Shown here: in pieces, positions 17,277-25,021 of the stretch | Layout: every line of letters starts with the position of its first letter | How positions within the stretch are numbered: the stretch's first letter is position 1 | Assembly (NCBI RefSeq): GCF_005221385.1 | Contig: NZ_CP039904.1 | Span: 1,268,501 to 1,332,500, forward strand | Source of the DNA: Agrobacterium tumefaciens | GTDB taxonomy: Bacteria; Pseudomonadota; Alphaproteobacteria; Rhizobiales; Rhizobiaceae | DNA length: 64,000 bases | Direction: 5' to 3' | Translations under genes and position numbers: made by a program | The notes under the pieces: generated by a model | The model's database searches: none | Seen by the model: only the letters and a program-made list of their open reading frames with translations | What the model was told of the DNA's origin: nothing

Positions 17277-19613
17277 ATGGCAGTCACCGTCACTGCAGTT
17301 GTTCTCACGCTGATCGGCCTTGCGCTGTTTGGTTTCGGCTCCCAGCTGGTAATGCTGGGCGGCAGTTTTTATTATGTCCTTTCCGGATTGGCCTTCCTGT
17401 TGACGGCCATTCTGCTGTTCAAGCGCAATCGCGCCGCACTCCATGTCTACGCTGTCTTCATTGTCGCGACGCTCGCCTGGGCCGTCTGGGAAGTCGGTTT
17501 CGACTGGTGGCAGCTTGGCCCGCGTGGCGGTCTGATCATCATGATTGGTCTGTGGCTTCTGGTCCCGTGGGTTAGAAAGCCGCTTGGTTTTGCGAGCCCG
17601 ACCGGGCTGAATTATGGCCCCAATGCCTGGCCGCTTGCGCTCTCCGTTCTCGCTTCCATCGTGGTGGCGGGATATTCGATGGCGCAGGATCCGCATGACA
17701 AGCCCGGCTCATTGCCTCAGGAGACGGCGTCGGCTACGCCCGCTTATGGTGGCAATGTACCTGACGGTGACTGGCATCAATATGGCCGCACACCCTATGG
17801 CCAGCGTTATTCACCGCTGACGCAAGTTAATGTCGACAATGTCTCGCAGCTGAAGGAAGCCTGGCGTTACCAGACGGGTGACGTGAAGCTGCCTGACGAT
17901 GTGGGTGAAACCACCTATCAGGTGACACCGCTCAAGGTCGGCAACACGCTTTATATCTGCACACCGCATAATTGGGCGATTGCCATCGATGCGGCAACCG
18001 GCAAGGAAAAGTGGAAATACGATCCGAATGTCGGTCTCAATCCGGACCGCCAGCACCAGACGTGCCGCGGCGTTTCCTATTATGCTGAACCGAATGCGGC
18101 TCAAGGCACGGCATGCGCCGAGCGTGTCTACCTGCCGACCTCGGATGCGCGGCTGATTGCGCTTGATGCTGCGACCGGTCAGGTTTGCACCTCATTTGCC
18201 GATCAAGGTGTTCTGCATCTCGAACAGGGCATGAAATACAATCCCGCCGGTTATTATTATTCGACCTCGCCGCCCGTTATCGCGGCGGGCAAGATCATCA
18301 TCGGCGGCGCGGTGAACGACAACTATTCCACACAGGAACAGTCCGGCGTCATCCGTGCATTCGATGTGAATAGCGGTGCCCTGATCTGGAACTGGGATTC
18401 CGGTAATCCGGAAAAGACAGAGCCGATTGCGGCGGGCGAGACCTATACCACCAACTCGCCGAACAGCTGGTCGGTGCTGAGCTATGACGAAGGCCTCGGC
18501 CTGGTTTATGTCCCGCTCGGCAATCAGGTGCCGGACCAGCTCGGCATGGGCCGCAGCGAGAATGTGGAGAAATATTCCTCCTCCATTGTCGCGCTCGATA
18601 TCAACACGGGCAAGGACCGCTGGGTGCGCCAGACGGTCCATCACGATCTCTGGGACATGGATGTTCCGGCCCAGCCTGTGCTGCTCGACATCACCAAGGA
18701 CGGCCAGAGCGTGCCGGCCCTTGTCGGTCCAACCAAACAGGGCGACATCTATGTGCTCGACCGGCGCACCGGCGAACCGCTTCTGCCGATTACGGAAGAA
18801 CCGGCACCGGGCGGTGCGATCCCCGAAGACTTCACGTCTCCGACGCAGCCGACCACGGCCTTGTCTTTCAAGCCGGAGCCGCTGAAGGAAAAGGACATGT
18901 GGGGCGTCTCCATGTTCGACCAGCTCGCCTGCCGCATCCGCTTCCATCAGCTGAACTACAAGGGCCGTTATACACCGCCCTCGCTTAATGGCTCGATCAT
19001 CTATCCGGGCAATTTCGGAACGTTCAACTGGGGCAGCGTGGCGGTGGATCCCGAGCGGCAGGTCATGTTCGGCATGCCGACATATCTTGCCTTCACCTCC
19101 AAGCTCGTCCCGCGCGATCAGATCCCGCCGAAGGGTCAGGACGAAAAGGGCAGTGAACAGGGCTTGAACCGCAATGATGGCGCGCCCTATGGCGTGTTCA
19201 TGGGGCCGTTCCTCGGTCCGTTGCAAATCCCCTGCCAGGCGCCGCCATGGGGTTATGTCGCGGGAGCCGATCTGCGCACCGGCGATATCGCCTACAAGCA
19301 CAAGAACGGCACGGTTTATGACATGACGCCGCTTCCGCTGCCCTTCAAGGTGGGCGTGCCGGGCATTGGCGGGCCGATGATCACCAAGGGCGGCGTCGCC
19401 TTCCTCGGTGCGGCCGTCGACAACTATCTGCGCGCCTATGACCTCACCACGGGTAAACAGCTCTGGGAAGCGCGTCTGCCGGCCGGTGGTCAGGCAACGC
19501 CCATGACCTATGCGCTGGAAGGCGGCAAGCAATATGTCGTGATGGTTGCCGGTGGCCATGGTTCCGTCGGCACCAAGCCGGGCGACTATGTGATCGCTTA
19601 TACACTGCCGTAA
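17277..19613 (+). CDS. gcd: Membrane-bound PQQ-dependent glucose dehydrogenase
   Basis: This 778-residue protein has the classic two-part layout. About five membrane segments occupy the first 140 residues. A large periplasmic eight-bladed PQQ propeller follows, beginning near GDWHQYGRTPYGQRYSPLTQ. Visible motifs include RQHQTCRGVSYY, DLWDMDVPAQPVLLD, and the C-terminal block AYDLTTGKQLWEARLPAGGQ. It oxidises glucose to gluconolactone at the outer face of the inner membrane and reduces ubiquinone. No PQQ biosynthesis genes are in the window. Agrobacterium strains have been reported to make the apoenzyme and depend on supplied PQQ, so activity may need an external cofactor. Confidence 0.92.
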   Translation: MAVTVTAVVLTLIGLALFGFGSQLVMLGGSFYYVLSGLAFLLTAILLFKRNRAALHVYAVFIVATLAWAVWEVGFDWWQLGPRGGLIIMIGLWLLVPWVRKPLGFASPTGLNYGPNAWPLALSVLASIVVAGYSMAQDPHDKPGSLPQETASATPAYGGNVPDGDWHQYGRTPYGQRYSPLTQVNVDNVSQLKEAWRYQTGDVKLPDDVGETTYQVTPLKVGNTLYICTPHNWAIAIDAATGKEKWKYDPNVGLNPDRQHQTCRGVSYYAEPNAAQGTACAERVYLPTSDARLIALDAATGQVCTSFADQGVLHLEQGMKYNPAGYYYSTSPPVIAAGKIIIGGAVNDNYSTQEQSGVIRAFDVNSGALIWNWDSGNPEKTEPIAAGETYTTNSPNSWSVLSYDEGLGLVYVPLGNQVPDQLGMGRSENVEKYSSSIVALDINTGKDRWVRQTVHHDLWDMDVPAQPVLLDITKDGQSVPALVGPTKQGDIYVLDRRTGEPLLPITEEPAPGGAIPEDFTSPTQPTTALSFKPEPLKEKDMWGVSMFDQLACRIRFHQLNYKGRYTPPSLNGSIIYPGNFGTFNWGSVAVDPERQVMFGMPTYLAFTSKLVPRDQIPPKGQDEKGSEQGLNRNDGAPYGVFMGPFLGPLQIPCQAPPWGYVAGADLRTGDIAYKHKNGTVYDMTPLPLPFKVGVPGIGGPMITKGGVAFLGAAVDNYLRAYDLTTGKQLWEARLPAGGQATPMTYALEGGKQYVVMVAGGHGSVGTKPGDYVIAYTLP

Positions 19614-19636
19614 AACGCGACAGCTTCAGATAAATG

Positions 19637-19668
19637 AAAAACCGGAATGGGAGACCATTCCGGTTTTT
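19637..19668. terminator. Bidirectional rho-independent terminator between gcd and the DUF892 gene
   Basis: AAAAACCGGAATGG and CCATTCCGGTTTTT form a perfect 14-bp stem around GAGA. The A and T runs are built into the arms, so it can end transcripts from both convergent genes. Confidence 0.88.
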
Positions 19669-19690
19669 GCTTGTGCGGTCGAAGAGGTGA

Positions 19691-20191
19691 TCACGCCGCC
19701 TTTTTCTGTGCCGCAGCATTGATCGAGGTTTTGGCGAGCGATGTCAGCGCATCGTCGGTCTTGCTTTCTTCCTTGAGTGTGGCATCCAGCAACGAAACCG
19801 CCTTGGTGTGGCCAAGCTTTTCCGCCCAGGCTTTCAGCGTGCCGTAACGGGCGATTTCATAATGCTCGACGGCCTGGGCCGACGAAATGAGACCGGCATC
19901 GAGCGCCGCAGTCCCCTTGAAATCATCGATGATCTCCTCGCCTTCGGCGATGATACCCTGGATTGCTTCGCAGGTCTTGCCCTGCGCCCGCTTGCCGATG
20001 ATTTCGAATACTTCCTGCAGGCGCTCCACATGACCCTGCGTCTCTTCCTTGTGCTTTTCAAAGGCCTGTTTCAGCTTCGGGTCGGTCGCTGCCCGGGCCA
20101 TCTTCGGCAGGGCTTTCAGGATCTGCCTTTCGGCGTAATAGATATCCTTCAGCGTGTCGTAAAACAGGTCGTCGAGTTTCTTCTCGGCCAT
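19691..20191 (-). CDS. Ferritin-like DUF892 (YciE/YciF) stress protein
   Basis: The start at 20191 (MAEKKLDDLF) is chosen because AAGGA lies just upstream and it matches the family N terminus; the frame itself stays open further up. The 166-residue protein is an all-helical ferritin-like bundle with the family strings LFYDTLKDIYYAERQILKAL, HKEETQGHVERL and EHYEIARYGTL, which supply the Glu/His residues of a possible di-iron site. Members are commonly induced in stationary phase or stress. A near-consensus EcfG promoter lies 57 bases upstream. The C terminus is a short Ala/Lys-rich tail. Confidence 0.88.
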   Translation of the reverse strand: MAEKKLDDLFYDTLKDIYYAERQILKALPKMARAATDPKLKQAFEKHKEETQGHVERLQEVFEIIGKRAQGKTCEAIQGIIAEGEEIIDDFKGTAALDAGLISSAQAVEHYEIARYGTLKAWAEKLGHTKAVSLLDATLKEESKTDDALTSLAKTSINAAAQKKAA

Positions 20192-20247
20192 TGTTCCTTC
20201 TCCCATGATGTGAAAATGCATGATGTGCGCCATGCGCACGGGAGACA

Positions 20248-20272
20248 AACCTTTCGTTGCCGCTATGGTTCC
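20248..20272 (-). promoter_or_regulatory. Probable EcfG-dependent promoter of the DUF892 gene
   Basis: On the minus strand GGAAC (20272-20268), a 16-base spacer and GGTT (20251-20248) match the EcfG pattern GGAAC-N16/17-CGTT apart from the first base of the -10 element. The distance to the start codon is 57 bases. Confidence 0.6.
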
Positions 20273-20363
20273 GGCTCCGTTGTGCGCAACGTTTATATTG
20301 CCACGTGGAACCAACCCGCCTTCCCGAACTTACTGTGTTGAAATTTCGGGAGGAGACGCAACA

Positions 20364-20849
20364 GTGCCCCAGAGCCTTGCAGAAGAATTTTCCATGAATG
20401 TTTCCATGCCTTTCGAGGTGCTGCTGGTGCGCGTGTTCGGCGCCGTCATTCTGTGCGGCCTGATCGGTCTGGAGCGGGAATTTCACAAGAACACCGCCGG
20501 TCTGCGCACCAACATGCTGATCGGTCTTGCCGCTGTCACCTTCTGTGTCATCACCATCCACATGATGGAAACCATGGCGGAAGGCCATGAGGCGGCGCGG
20601 CTCGATCCCATCCGGCTGGTGGAAGCCGTGACGGCCGGCATTGCCTTTCTCGCGGCAGGCGTGGTCGTTTATACTAAGGGTGATGTCAAAGGCCTGACGA
20701 CGGGGGCGAGCATGTGGCTTTCGGCAGCGATTGGCCTCTCTGCCGGCCTCGGCATGTGGCCGCTCGCGCTGCTTGCCTCTGGCGTCGGCATCATCGTTCT
20801 CTGGACGCTTCGCCGCATGCAGGTGGCCGCCGGTATCAAGGACGAATGA
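20364..20849 (+). CDS. MgtC/SapB family membrane protein
   Basis: A GTG at 20364 is chosen because GGGAGGAG stands 10 bases upstream. ATG codons at 20394 and 20406 are later alternatives with weaker sites. The 161-residue protein shows the MgtC N-terminal-domain motif GLIGLEREFHKNTAGLRTNM, then ITAGIAFLAAG-like and GLTTGASMWLSAAIGLSAG segments, making four to five membrane spans. It lacks the soluble C-terminal domain of full-length MgtC. The family is linked to Mg2+ limitation and membrane-potential control, but short members are poorly defined. It converges on the FAD oxidoreductase gene with only seven bases between stops. Confidence 0.85.
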   Translation: MPQSLAEEFSMNVSMPFEVLLVRVFGAVILCGLIGLEREFHKNTAGLRTNMLIGLAAVTFCVITIHMMETMAEGHEAARLDPIRLVEAVTAGIAFLAAGVVVYTKGDVKGLTTGASMWLSAAIGLSAGLGMWPLALLASGVGIIVLWTLRRMQVAAGIKDE

Positions 20850-20856
20850 GCGGGCA

Positions 20857-22083
20857 TCAGCCCAAACGGAAAAGATCGGCGTCGGGGTCCGTGCCGCCAT
20901 TGATGGCGGCAGCCACGATCTCGGCGGCGATCTGGCTGAAGGTGATGCCGTTGCCGCCGAAGCCCATGACGGCATAGACATTCTTCATGCCGGGAACCGC
21001 GCCTATCAGCGGCAGGCCGGTGGTGGTGGTGCCAAACGCCGCCGCCCAGCGATATTCCGGTTCGCCGATATCGACACCGAGCAGTTTTTCGATCTTGCTG
21101 CGGATAATCTTTGTTTTGGTGGCAAGTTTGCGCTCCGACTGGAAGGAGGTGGGACTTTCCTCATCCTCGCCGCCGGCAATCATGCGTCCGTTCCGATCGG
21201 TGCGCAGATAGAGATAGGGGTCGGAAGCCTCCCAGACGATGTGCTTCTCCAGCCAGTCTGGCAGCTCAAGTCCTTTCCTGCTCGCCAGGGCCCAGGTGGA
21301 AATGATCTGGTGTTTCGGGCTTTCCAGCATTTTCAGGAATTGATATCCGGTGCAGAAGACGACATTGCGGGCGGACAGGATTTTGCCTTCAGCGGTGGCG
21401 AGGACCACCTCGTCGCCGAGATTTCTAAGATCGGTGATTTCAAGCTGCGAGACGATTTCAGCGCCTGCACCCGCCGTGTGGCGCAACAGGCCCGCTGTCA
21501 ACTGCGCGGGGTTGGCGGAGGCCGAGATGTCGCTGAGAATGGCGGCGGTCCTTTCCAGGCCATATTGTTCTTTCAGTTCCGCAGCATTGAGGAACTTGGC
21601 CTTGATGCCAGCCTCCTCGCGCGCAGCCGCTTCCGCCTTCAGCGCGCGTGAACCCATTTCATCTCCGGCGAGGTAAAGCGCCTGCTTGCGCGCCATGCCA
21701 CAGGAGATGTCGAGCGAAGTGACGATTTCCTCGAGACGCAAGACGGCGCGGGCCGAGCGCTGCCATGCCCTATCGGCGGCATCTTTGCCGATCATCTTTC
21801 TCAGTTCCGTCAGCGGTGTGTCTATCTCGTGCTGTATCATCGCGGTGCTGGCCACGCTGCTGCCCATCACCGGTTCGCTTTTGTCGATAACCAGCATGGA
21901 TTGTCCAGGGCGATGCAGCGCGTGAGACACCAGCGCACCGCTGATGCCGGCGCCGATGACGATCGTGTCGTAACGGTCGGCTTTTGGCGTCGTTCCGCTG
22001 CGGATGCCGATGCGTGGGCTATCGGCCCAGACCGGCTTTGAATCCCTGAGATCGCGTTCTTTCGTCAGTTTGGATGTCGGCAT
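20857..22083 (-). CDS. FAD-dependent oxidoreductase (DAO/glycine oxidase fold)
   Basis: The start at 22083 (MPTSKLTKERDLRDSK) follows AGGA and the stop of the preceding gene by 19 bases. This gives 408 residues, although the frame is open further upstream inside the neighbour. The FAD-binding Rossmann motif is TIVIGAGISGALVSHAL. Later parts show the DAO-type FCTGYQFLK, GRMIAGGEDEES and the C-terminal FAD block MKNVYAVMGFGGNGITFSQI. Such proteins oxidise amino acids or amines, and no substrate can be assigned. It is the last gene of a six-gene minus-strand operon beginning at 24731. Confidence 0.85.
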   Translation of the reverse strand: MPTSKLTKERDLRDSKPVWADSPRIGIRSGTTPKADRYDTIVIGAGISGALVSHALHRPGQSMLVIDKSEPVMGSSVASTAMIQHEIDTPLTELRKMIGKDAADRAWQRSARAVLRLEEIVTSLDISCGMARKQALYLAGDEMGSRALKAEAAAREEAGIKAKFLNAAELKEQYGLERTAAILSDISASANPAQLTAGLLRHTAGAGAEIVSQLEITDLRNLGDEVVLATAEGKILSARNVVFCTGYQFLKMLESPKHQIISTWALASRKGLELPDWLEKHIVWEASDPYLYLRTDRNGRMIAGGEDEESPTSFQSERKLATKTKIIRSKIEKLLGVDIGEPEYRWAAAFGTTTTGLPLIGAVPGMKNVYAVMGFGGNGITFSQIAAEIVAAAINGGTDPDADLFRLG

Positions 22084-22102
22084 GAAATAGTCCTGAGAGG
22101 TC

Positions 22103-22513
22103 TTACGGCTCGGTATAGCCGGAGACGTTGAGATTGAGTGTGCCGCGGCGGGGGTCGTTGCGGAAGAAAAGCGTGCCGGCATCCTTTGATTCCGAAGCGA
22201 CATAATCGAATGTCACATCAGCGCTTTCCTGCATCGTGCCGTCTTGCTGCAGGTCGCCGCGCACCTGCACCTGTGCCGCCGTCGTCATCGAGAGATTGCG
22301 GATATCGAACTTGACGCGGTACTGACCGGACTGCTCCTCCACGCTGGTGACGGCAATTTCGAAACGGGCATCCTCCGGCTGGTAACGATAGATGTCATGG
22401 GCGATCCAGCCGAGCATGGCCGCAACGAGAAGCGTGCAGATCGCGCCTGTCACCCATTCTATCCAATGGGGATCGGAACTTTCGGTATGTTTGTTGCCCT
22501 TCGATATCGTCAT
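22103..22513 (-). CDS. TIGR02588-type small membrane-anchored protein
   Basis: This 136-residue protein has one membrane segment at about residues 20-40 (VTGAICTLLVAAMLGWIAH). A soluble beta-rich domain follows, with the FDIRNLSMTTAAQVQV and TLNLNVSGY strings of the family. It is normally found next to the TIGR02587 integral membrane protein, as here, with seven bases between the genes. Function is unknown; tight pairing suggests a complex with that partner. Confidence 0.75.
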   Translation of the reverse strand: MTISKGNKHTESSDPHWIEWVTGAICTLLVAAMLGWIAHDIYRYQPEDARFEIAVTSVEEQSGQYRVKFDIRNLSMTTAAQVQVRGDLQQDGTMQESADVTFDYVASESKDAGTLFFRNDPRRGTLNLNVSGYTEP

Positions 22514-22520
22514 CTTGTCC

Positions 22521-23381
22521 TCACAGGATCAATCGGGCGGAGGCCGCGCCGATCGAAGCCGGAACGCCGAGAATGACGGCGGCGCTCATGATCTGCGACA
22601 GCGAGGTATGGTCGAGACGCTCGAAGGTCCAGAGCGTGTAGATGCTGATGGCGATGGCGATGACATAGCCCGGCAGGGTGAAGCGGATGAAGGATTGCCA
22701 CCATTGCTGCCCTTCGTGCAGCTGGTGAGAGCCCTTGAAATGGAGCGCATAGACGAAGCCGTGCATGATGGCGACCGACAGCAGGCAAAGCGCCAGAATA
22801 TGATAGGGCGTCACCTTGTAGGCGATCAGGATCATCTCTTCCGTAGGCGCGACATTGAGGTTCAGAAAGAGCGCGCCGACCATCATCATGAACAGCTCGT
22901 GCGGATAACCGGTCTTGCCGGAATATTCGCCTTCTTCCTCGTCCTGTGCGTCGGAATGCTGGCCGAGCTGACTGCGGCCGAGCAGCGCGCCGATGCTCGC
23001 TGGCACGGATTGCAGCGCAATCTTGGTGATGATGGTGGAGACGGTGATCTGGTCGTTCAGGATACCGAACAGCAACAGCACAGCGGCGCTGACGGCTATG
23101 CCCAGCCCATAGGCCGTGATCGCGTCGCGCAGCGCCTGGCCCCAGGAATGAATATTCTCAAAGCCGATGCGCCGGGCGAGAAGCAGCAGCAGCGGCAGGT
23201 TGAGAATGCAAAGCAGCAGCAGCCGCCAGGGATTGATGTAAAGACCGAGGAACCACATTTCCATGGTCATCAGCATGGGCAGGGCAAACAGGAGGGCACC
23301 CGCCGTGCCGCGTGCCAGACCGGTCAGAAACTGTCTGACCTCATCGTCAACGGTGTCTTTTCGATTGATCGCTGCCGCCAT
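22521..23381 (-). CDS. TIGR02587-type integral membrane protein (DUF2391)
   Basis: The ATG at 23381 has GAGGGG four bases upstream; a GTG at 23393 is the alternative. This gives 286 residues with about seven or eight membrane segments (for example ALLFALPMLMTMEMWFLGLY and ALCLLSVAIMHGFVYAL). A polar cytoplasmic stretch rich in Gln/Asp/Glu sits near the middle. The family has no assigned function. It is coupled to the TIGR02588 gene, and the operon is preceded by an exact EcfG promoter match, so a stress-related envelope role is likely but inferred. Confidence 0.78.
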   Translation of the reverse strand: MAAAINRKDTVDDEVRQFLTGLARGTAGALLFALPMLMTMEMWFLGLYINPWRLLLLCILNLPLLLLLARRIGFENIHSWGQALRDAITAYGLGIAVSAAVLLLFGILNDQITVSTIITKIALQSVPASIGALLGRSQLGQHSDAQDEEEGEYSGKTGYPHELFMMMVGALFLNLNVAPTEEMILIAYKVTPYHILALCLLSVAIMHGFVYALHFKGSHQLHEGQQWWQSFIRFTLPGYVIAIAISIYTLWTFERLDHTSLSQIMSAAVILGVPASIGAASARLIL

Positions 23382-23434
23382 GCCGCCCCTCACATGGGGG
23401 AATAACGCAATGGTGTTTTCCCGGTTCCGCCGGT

Positions 23435-23875
23435 TTATTTGGCGGGATCGATAAGGGCGATACCGAATTCCCGACGATAGCTGCGCCGCAATTCCGCGGG
23501 TGTTTCGCGGATGACCACTTCCAGGGTTGGTCGCACCACGCCCTTCAGAAAATGGCCGCCTTTGGTGGATCCATCCGCAAAGCCCAGAACCACATGCAGA
23601 TGCGGATTGGGGTCATCGTTTTCATCAAGGGTAATATCGCCGAGCAGGCTCAGAACCTCGCTCTGCTGGGTGACCGGTATTTCCTGGTACGCCCGCGTCG
23701 AAAGATCGAAAAAGGCGAGGGTTGCCGTTGCAAAGGCACCGATCGCCGTCACTGACGCAGCGTTGATGTTTTCCGCGCCCGCAAAACGGCGAATGGCATC
23801 GAAGGCTTCTTCCTCCGGCTCGACGATGAGAATGAAGGTGCGCTCCGCGCCGCTGGCCAGCAATCTGCTTTTCAT
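23435..23875 (-). CDS. PPC/DUF296 domain protein
   Basis: The ATG at 23875 has GGGAG eight bases upstream and gives 146 residues (the frame is open further up). The protein is a single PPC (plant and prokaryote conserved) domain with SVTAIGAFATATLAFFD and the metal-site-like run NPHLHVVLGFADGSTKGGHF. In plants the domain accompanies AT-hooks. In bacteria it occurs alone as a trimer with a possible Zn or metabolite site. There is no DNA-binding tail here. It lies in the stress operon between the PfpI-like and TIGR02587 genes. Confidence 0.8.
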   Translation of the reverse strand: MKSRLLASGAERTFILIVEPEEEAFDAIRRFAGAENINAASVTAIGAFATATLAFFDLSTRAYQEIPVTQQSEVLSLLGDITLDENDDPNPHLHVVLGFADGSTKGGHFLKGVVRPTLEVVIRETPAELRRSYRREFGIALIDPAK

Positions 23876-23930
23876 GGATGTCTCCCAATAAGAGTGCCGC
23901 CGGAGACCGGCGGCACGGATTGTACGGTCC

Positions 23931-24491
23931 TTAGGCGGCGCGGCGCTCGTGGCGGCCTTCCTCGACCTCTTCGACGATTTTCGCAACGAAGGCATCGAGG
24001 TCTTCGGGACTGCGGGAGGTGATGATGCCCTTGTCCGTCACCACCTTTTCGTCCTTCCAGTTGGCGCCGGCATTTTTCAGGTCTGTCTTTATCGACCAGT
24101 AGGAGGTGGCGTCACGACCGCGCAGGGCATCCGCTTCCACCAGAAGCCAGGGCGCATGGCAGATGGCGGCCACCACCTTGCCGGATTTGACGAAATCGCG
24201 CACCACGCGCATCGCATCCTCATCATGGCGCAGAATATCCGGGTTTATCTGGCCGCCCGGAAGAACCAGCGCGTCGAAATCATCCGATTTGACGTTTTTG
24301 GCGGAAAGATCCACCGCGATGCTGTCACCCCAGTTCTTTTTATCCCAGCTCTTGATTTCGCCTGTTTTGATCGAGGCGATCTTTACATCGGCACCCTTTG
24401 CCTTCAGCTGATCGTAGGGCACCCTGAGTTCCGAGCGCTCATAGCCGTCAGTTGCGAGAATGACGATTTTTGCAGCGTTGATTGAAGTCAT
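23931..24491 (-). CDS. DJ-1/PfpI family protein (type 1 glutamine amidotransferase-like, YhbO type)
   Basis: This 186-residue protein starts at an ATG with AGGAGA upstream. The nucleophile elbow AAICHAPWLL places the reactive Cys at residue 111 with the adjacent His. Glu18 in DGYERSE is the usual partner near the Cys, and ALVLPGG is the family strand. YhbO/PfpI members protect against oxidative and glyoxal stress, as glyoxalase or deglycase enzymes by some reports, or act as chaperones. Its place in an EcfG-type operon fits a stress role. Confidence 0.88.
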   Translation of the reverse strand: MTSINAAKIVILATDGYERSELRVPYDQLKAKGADVKIASIKTGEIKSWDKKNWGDSIAVDLSAKNVKSDDFDALVLPGGQINPDILRHDEDAMRVVRDFVKSGKVVAAICHAPWLLVEADALRGRDATSYWSIKTDLKNAGANWKDEKVVTDKGIITSRSPEDLDAFVAKIVEEVEEGRHERRAA

Positions 24492-24509
24492 ATCTGTCTC
24501 CTTCTGTGT

Positions 24510-24731
24510 TCAGTCGTCCTTGTCCGAATTCACGGAGGGGAGGAAAAATTCCACGTCCTTGCGGCGTTCGGCCTCGAGATTTTCGATGTGCGTTTGCCAG
24601 AATGCCTCGGCGTCTGCCGGTTCCTGCTCCCATTGGCGCACGAAGGTCTTGTTGTCGTCGATCATTACCTGGCGTGTGCCGCCGAGCCGCAGGTACTCTT
24701 CCGCAAGTTTGCGCGTTTCGGTCTTTTCCAT
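24510..24731 (-). CDS. Small hypothetical protein, first gene of the stress operon
   Basis: The ATG at 24731 has AAGGAG eight bases upstream and yields 73 residues. The protein is highly charged and helical (METRKLAEEY-like start, then DNKTFVRQWEQEPADAEAFW and ENLEAERRKDVEFF). There is no membrane segment or Cys. I do not recognise a named family. It begins the operon that continues with the PfpI-like gene 19 bases later. Confidence 0.7.
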   Translation of the reverse strand: MEKTETRKLAEEYLRLGGTRQVMIDDNKTFVRQWEQEPADAEAFWQTHIENLEAERRKDVEFFLPSVNSDKDD

Positions 24732-24888
24732 GTCGCAGCTCCTTGTGCGCGGAAATTGGGGACGGAGAGGCGCCGGATGGGTAAGAAGCTCGACTGCCGT
24801 TTCGTTGGCCACCGGGAGAAAACGGAAAAATCCCGATGTTCTTCGGCACCATCACGTCCGTTTGACACGGCGGCCCTCCTGCCGGAAC

Positions 24889-24913
24889 AACGTGAGCTTT
24901 CCGGTATGGTTCC
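24889..24913 (-). promoter_or_regulatory. EcfG-dependent promoter of the 24731-20857 operon
   Basis: On the minus strand GGAAC (24913-24909), exactly 16 bases and CGTT (24892-24889) give an exact match to the EcfG consensus. The predicted leader is about 150 bases before the first start codon at 24731. Confidence 0.72.
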
Positions 24914-24970
24914 GCAGTTTTTCTGGCGGCGTCTTTGCCGGGGGCAAATGTATCGCGCGCAATTTTTACC

Positions 24971-24996
24971 GGAACAAACGGGCAAGTCGCGCTGTT
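24971..24996 (+). promoter_or_regulatory. Probable EcfG-dependent promoter of the amidohydrolase/QEGLA/ATP-grasp operon
   Basis: GGAAC (24971-24975), 17 bases and TGTT (24993-24996) match the EcfG pattern except for the first -10 base. The -10 element ends 25 bases before the start codon at 25022. It is divergent from the exact EcfG site at 24889-24913. Confidence 0.58.
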
Positions 24997-25021
24997 TTAC
25001 ACCCGATGCAGGGGAGGCAGC

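Noticed and set aside
18192..19559. A 455-codon minus-strand frame opposite gcd
   Set aside because: The PQQ dehydrogenase on the plus strand explains the sequence; the antisense frame has no domain.
20307..20339. An EcfG promoter on the plus strand for the MgtC-like gene
   Set aside because: GGAAC is followed by GTT only after 25 bases, too far for this promoter class.
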